Assembly (NCBI GenBank): GCA_030637805.1
Contig: DAOWFV010000121.1
Location: 1 to 8,063 of the forward strand
Reading direction: 5' to 3'
DNA from: Acidobacteriota bacterium
GTDB taxonomy: Bacteria; Acidobacteriota; Thermoanaerobaculia; Thermoanaerobaculales; Sulfomarinibacteraceae
Length of the DNA: 8,063 bases
Positions 6,276-8,063 of the stretch are shown here, piece after piece. The notes beneath the pieces were generated by a model, which had not been told where the DNA came from, searched no databases, and saw only the letters and a program-made list of their open reading frames with translations. Numbering within the stretch: the first letter of the stretch is position 1; each line of letters opens with the position of its first letter. A program made the position numbers and the translations under genes.

Positions 6276-6317
6276 AATTCGAAATTCAAAATTCAGAATT
6301 GAGAATTAAGAATTTGG
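6276..6317. repeat. AATT-heptad array, six units in exact phase
   Basis: AATT occurs at 6276, 6283, 6290, 6297, 6304 and 6311, exactly every 7 bases, while the three bases between vary: CGA, CAA, CAG, GAG, AAG and TGG. A fixed palindromic core with drifting spacers is not what simple slippage of one unit would leave unless mutation was later filtered at the core. The array ends 19 bases before the -35 box of the downstream promoter. Confidence 0.82.
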
Positions 6318-6336
6318 CTGGACCGTGACGATCAAT

Positions 6337-6365
6337 TTGACAGCTCGTGCATCGCTCTTCATAGT
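6337..6365 (+). promoter_or_regulatory. Sigma70-type promoter for the small secreted protein
   Basis: A perfect -35 TTGACA at 6337-6342 is separated by 17 bases from CATAGT at 6360-6365, which matches the -10 consensus TATAAT at 4 of 6 positions. Predicted transcription would begin near 6372, giving a 5' leader of about 30 nt before ATG 6403. This argues against a start at ATG 6325, which lies upstream of the promoter. Confidence 0.6.
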
Positions 6366-6390
6366 GGTCAGACCCGGAAACAAGGGAAAA

Positions 6391-6396
6391 GGGAGG
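6391..6396 (+). promoter_or_regulatory. Strong ribosome-binding site deciding the start at 6403
   Basis: GGGAGG is a near-complete match to the anti-Shine-Dalgarno sequence and lies 6 nt from ATG 6403. It fixes the start, because the longer in-frame ORF from ATG 6325 would place the signal peptide 26 residues inside the protein. Confidence 0.8.
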
Positions 6397-6402
6397 TCCC
6401 CC

Positions 6403-6861
6403 ATGAAGTCTGTTCTTCAAGTTGCCCTGTTTGCGTTCGCACTCGCCATGGTCGCTCCGTTTGCAGGCGCGGGCGATTTCGAGAGCGACACCGACGGCCC
6501 CTGGGTCATTGTCGACACGGTCGACCTTGTCTCCTATGGGGATGCCACCTACCTCGATTACCTGGGCAAGGGCTACGTCCCGTTGCTCGAAAAAGTGAAG
6601 TCCGAGGGTCTTATTCTCGACTACGGCGTGATGATGAAGGTCACAGGAGCCGCCGGTGACGGTGATGTGGTGATCTGGTGGTCGCTGAAGTCGATGGCCG
6701 ACTATGAAAAGGTCGGCGAGAGGATGGGCGAGATCGCGGGCGAGATGCACACTGGCGACGAGTGGCAGGTGATCTGGAAGAAGCTCGAGGAAGTGCGCAC
6801 CCTCCGCGGCACCGAGTTCTACCGCGCTGTGGAGTGGTCACCGGTGGAGGACAGCGAGTAG
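6403..6861 (+). CDS. Small exported protein with probable dimeric alpha/beta-barrel (ABM/NIPSNAP-like) fold
   Basis: This 152-residue protein has a clear Sec signal peptide: MKSVLQVALFAFALAMV then APFAGA, with cleavage probably before GDFES near residue 23. The mature part of about 130 residues has a strand-helix-strand pattern: PWVIVDTVDLV, then a helix with YLDYLGKGYVPLLEKVKSEG, then ILDYGVMMKVTG, then GDVVIWWSLKSMADYEKVGE, and a long C-terminal helix. This order resembles small ferredoxin-like dimeric barrels such as antibiotic-biosynthesis monooxygenase or NIPSNAP proteins, but no catalytic motif is recognisable, so only the fold is suggested. There is no cysteine in the mature region. 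It has its own promoter and strong ribosome-binding site, so it is probably a monocistronic, well-expressed periplasmic protein. It converges on the ABC exporter gene across a hairpin-rich gap. Confidence 0.82.
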   Translation: MKSVLQVALFAFALAMVAPFAGAGDFESDTDGPWVIVDTVDLVSYGDATYLDYLGKGYVPLLEKVKSEGLILDYGVMMKVTGAAGDGDVVIWWSLKSMADYEKVGERMGEIAGEMHTGDEWQVIWKKLEEVRTLRGTEFYRAVEWSPVEDSE

Positions 6862-6921
6862 CCTGAGAAGGGCTCTTCAGACTTCAGCGAGGTCCTGCTG
6901 TCGTCGCTCTGCCCGTGAGGA

Positions 6922-6977
6922 TGCCAGGCACGCCGATGTGACGATGGGGACATCGTCACATCGGGAGCCAGGTGCCT
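6922..6977. terminator. Long perfect hairpin in the convergent intergenic region (bidirectional terminator or structured element)
   Basis: Bases 6933-6946 and 6951-6964 form a 14-bp perfect inverted repeat around a GGGA tetraloop. An outer pair, AGGCAC at 6926-6931 with GTGCCT at 6972-6977, can stack below it. It lies between the two convergent genes, where a terminator for both would be expected. Neither side has a T run, so it is not a standard intrinsic terminator. A structured RNA end, a palindromic repeat of REP type or a protein-binding site are alternatives. Confidence 0.6.
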
Positions 6978-6986
6978 CCGAATGAG

Positions 6987-7015
6987 AGCGCGTTCCAAAT
7001 CCCCGGATTTGCGCT
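6987..7015. other. Second hairpin, bulged, next to the first
   Basis: AGCGC at 6987-6991 pairs with GCGCT at 7011-7015, and AAATC at 6997-7001 pairs with GATTT at 7006-7010, leaving a 5-nt bulge (6992-6996) and a 4-nt loop. It begins 10 bases after the first hairpin. Together they make a compact double-hairpin unit of about 95 bases between the convergent genes. No T run follows. Confidence 0.5.
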
Positions 7016-7056
7016 ACTGGTAGGTGATGCGGTCTTCTCCCGCCGCGGTTGCCAGC

Positions 7057-7110
7057 AACTAAAAACTCAAAACTAAAAACTCAAAACTCCAGACCTCTTA
7101 ACTCAAAACC
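7057..7110. repeat. AACT-heptad array overlapping the 3' end of the ABC exporter gene
   Basis: AACT repeats every 7 bases at 7057, 7064, 7071, 7078 and 7085 with spacers AAA, CAA, AAA, CAA and CCA. An eight-base interruption at 7092-7099 is followed by AACTCAA at 7100 and AACC at 7107. The exporter's TAA stop (7098-7100 on the minus strand) and its last codons for Val, Leu and Ser lie inside the array, so the repeat supplies coding sequence. The alternating AAA/CAA spacers suggest a 14-bp higher-order unit. Confidence 0.78.
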
Positions 7111-8063
7111 TGGTACTGGGCTTCGTATTGCTGCCGGTAGAGCCCTTCCCGTGCCAGGAGGGATTCGTGGGTCCCCCGTTCGACCACCCGTCCCTGGTCG
7201 AGGACCAGGATCTCGTCCATGTCTTCCATGCCCACCAGGCGGTGGGTGATGAGAATCGTGGTTCGCCCCTCCATCAGCTCGTGCAATGTGCGCAACAATC
7301 GCCTCTCGGTGATGGCATCGAGGCCGGCAGTGGGCTCGTCGAGAACCAGGATCGGCGGGTCGCGGAGCAGGAGGCGGGCGATGGCGAGCCGGCGCCGCTG
7401 GCCGCCGGAGAGCTGCAGGCCCTGCTCACCGATCCAGGTGTCCCATCCTTCCGGCAGACCGCGAATGGTGGTCAAGAGCTCGGCTTTCCGGGCGGCCGCA
7501 TCGAGCTCCCCCTGGTTGGCTTCCGGGTGGGCGAGAAGGAGGTTTTCGCGCACGGTGCCGGTGAAGAGATCGGTGCGTTGCGAGAGCACGCCGATGATCC
7601 TCCGGAGATCCTCGAGCCGGTAGTCGGGAAGACTGTGCTCTGCAAGCCGGATGGTGCCGGCCGAGGGGTCCCAGAAACGCAGCAGGAGGTAGGCGAGGGT
7701 TGACTTGCCGGCGCCGCTGGGGCCGACTACGGCGAGCCGGCGGCCAGCAGGCAGCTCGAGGTTGAGGCCGGAGAGGGCCGGTGCTGACACTTTCGGATAG
7801 ATGAAATCGACCCCATTCACTTCGAGACCCGGTGCCGCAAGGAGCGAGACCGGTTCCTCGGGGTCGCGAACCGCCGGCCGGGCATCGAGGATAGTGAAGA
7901 CTCGGCGGGCGGCAGCCACCTGTTCCTCGAGGTATTGGGCGGCAGCCGGCAGCGGCTGCACGGCTTCGAAGGCGGCCATGCCGACGAGGCAGATGACGGC
8001 CAGGCTCACACCGTCGATGGCGCCCTCACGGACCATCGGGATGGCCAGCACCAGCAGGCCCCA
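7098..8063 (-). CDS. cydC: ABC exporter subunit, CydC type, C-terminal part (cut by window edge)
   Basis: The reading frame is open through the window edge at 8063, so the gene continues beyond it; GTG 8051 is internal. Visible are the end of the transmembrane domain (LAVICLVGMAAFEAVQPLPA, then AAQYLEEQVAAARRVFTILD) and a complete ATPase domain with Walker A GPSGAGKST, Q-loop VLSQ, signature LSGGQ, Walker B ILVLDEP and H-loop THRL. FEAVQPLPAAAQYL with AAARR, plus SQRTDLFTGTVRENLLLA and ITHRLVGMEDMDEI, are typical of CydC, one half of the CydDC exporter of glutathione/cysteine needed for cytochrome bd assembly and periplasmic redox balance. A fused CydDC or another heterodimeric ABCB-type exporter is possible, because the N-terminal half is not seen. 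The C-terminal VLS and stop come from the heptad array. Confidence 0.85.
   Translation of the reverse strand, partial: WGLLVLAIPMVREGAIDGVSLAVICLVGMAAFEAVQPLPAAAQYLEEQVAAARRVFTILDARPAVRDPEEPVSLLAAPGLEVNGVDFIYPKVSAPALSGLNLELPAGRRLAVVGPSGAGKSTLAYLLLRFWDPSAGTIRLAEHSLPDYRLEDLRRIIGVLSQRTDLFTGTVRENLLLAHPEANQGELDAAARKAELLTTIRGLPEGWDTWIGEQGLQLSGGQRRRLAIARLLLRDPPILVLDEPTAGLDAITERRLLRTLHELMEGRTTILITHRLVGMEDMDEILVLDQGRVVERGTHESLLAREGLYRQQYEAQYQVLS

Noticed and set aside
6325..6402. Upstream ATG 6325 as start of the small secreted protein
   Set aside because: It lies upstream of the predicted promoter and adds 26 residues before an otherwise perfect signal peptide. ATG 6403 has GGGAGG at ideal spacing.
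6992..7010. GTTCCAAATCC resembling a tRNA T-arm
   Set aside because: The T-loop has an extra C relative to the TTCRA pattern, and no acceptor, D or anticodon arms can be drawn around it.
7128..7703. Plus-strand ORF of 191 codons opposite the ABC exporter
   Set aside because: The minus-strand frame carries every ABC ATPase motif in order; the plus-strand translation has none and is a shadow.

Overview
The window is an 8 kb piece of a GC-rich bacterial chromosome, probably from the Acidobacteriota (Thermoanaerobaculia-like). This placement is inferred from three things: a secreted von Willebrand A protein of the type expanded in Acidobacteria, a small uncharacterised protein of a type I associate with that phylum, and a lipoprotein SpoIID homologue in a genome with no other sign of sporulation. 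No mobile element, CRISPR array, rRNA or tRNA was found.

Layout: (1) 1-149, the C-terminal end of a DUF924 protein. (2) 150-333, an intergenic region with three short AT-rich heptad arrays and a TATACT -10 box placed so that the next mRNA would be leaderless. (3) 334-5130, five tightly packed plus-strand genes: a zinc-finger DnaC-like AAA+ ATPase, a large SpoIID/LytB lipoprotein (4-nt overlap), an acyl-CoA dehydrogenase (15-nt gap), methylmalonyl-CoA epimerase (4-nt overlap) and a conserved small protein of unknown function (start next to or overlapping the epimerase stop). (4) 5286-6206, an exported VWA protein whose start is ambiguous. (5) 6206-6402, two heptad arrays able to pair with each other, then a good sigma70-type promoter. 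(6) 6403-6861, a small exported protein with a probable dimeric alpha/beta-barrel fold. (7) 6862-7097, a convergent intergenic region with two strong hairpins. (8) 7057-8063, another heptad array running into the 3' end of a minus-strand ABC exporter gene of CydC type, cut by the window edge.

The acyl-CoA dehydrogenase and epimerase fit one pathway: acyl-CoA oxidation, with odd-chain or branched substrates passing through propionyl-CoA and methylmalonyl-CoA to succinyl-CoA. The ATPase and SpoIID protein are metabolically unrelated to them but appear to share the transcript. The SpoIID lipoprotein, VWA protein and small secreted protein are all predicted to act outside the cytoplasm.

The most unusual signal is non-coding. 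Six AT-rich arrays with an exact 7-bp period, mostly AATT plus three variable bases, lie only at gene junctions. Three of them begin at or include the stop codon of the neighbouring gene.
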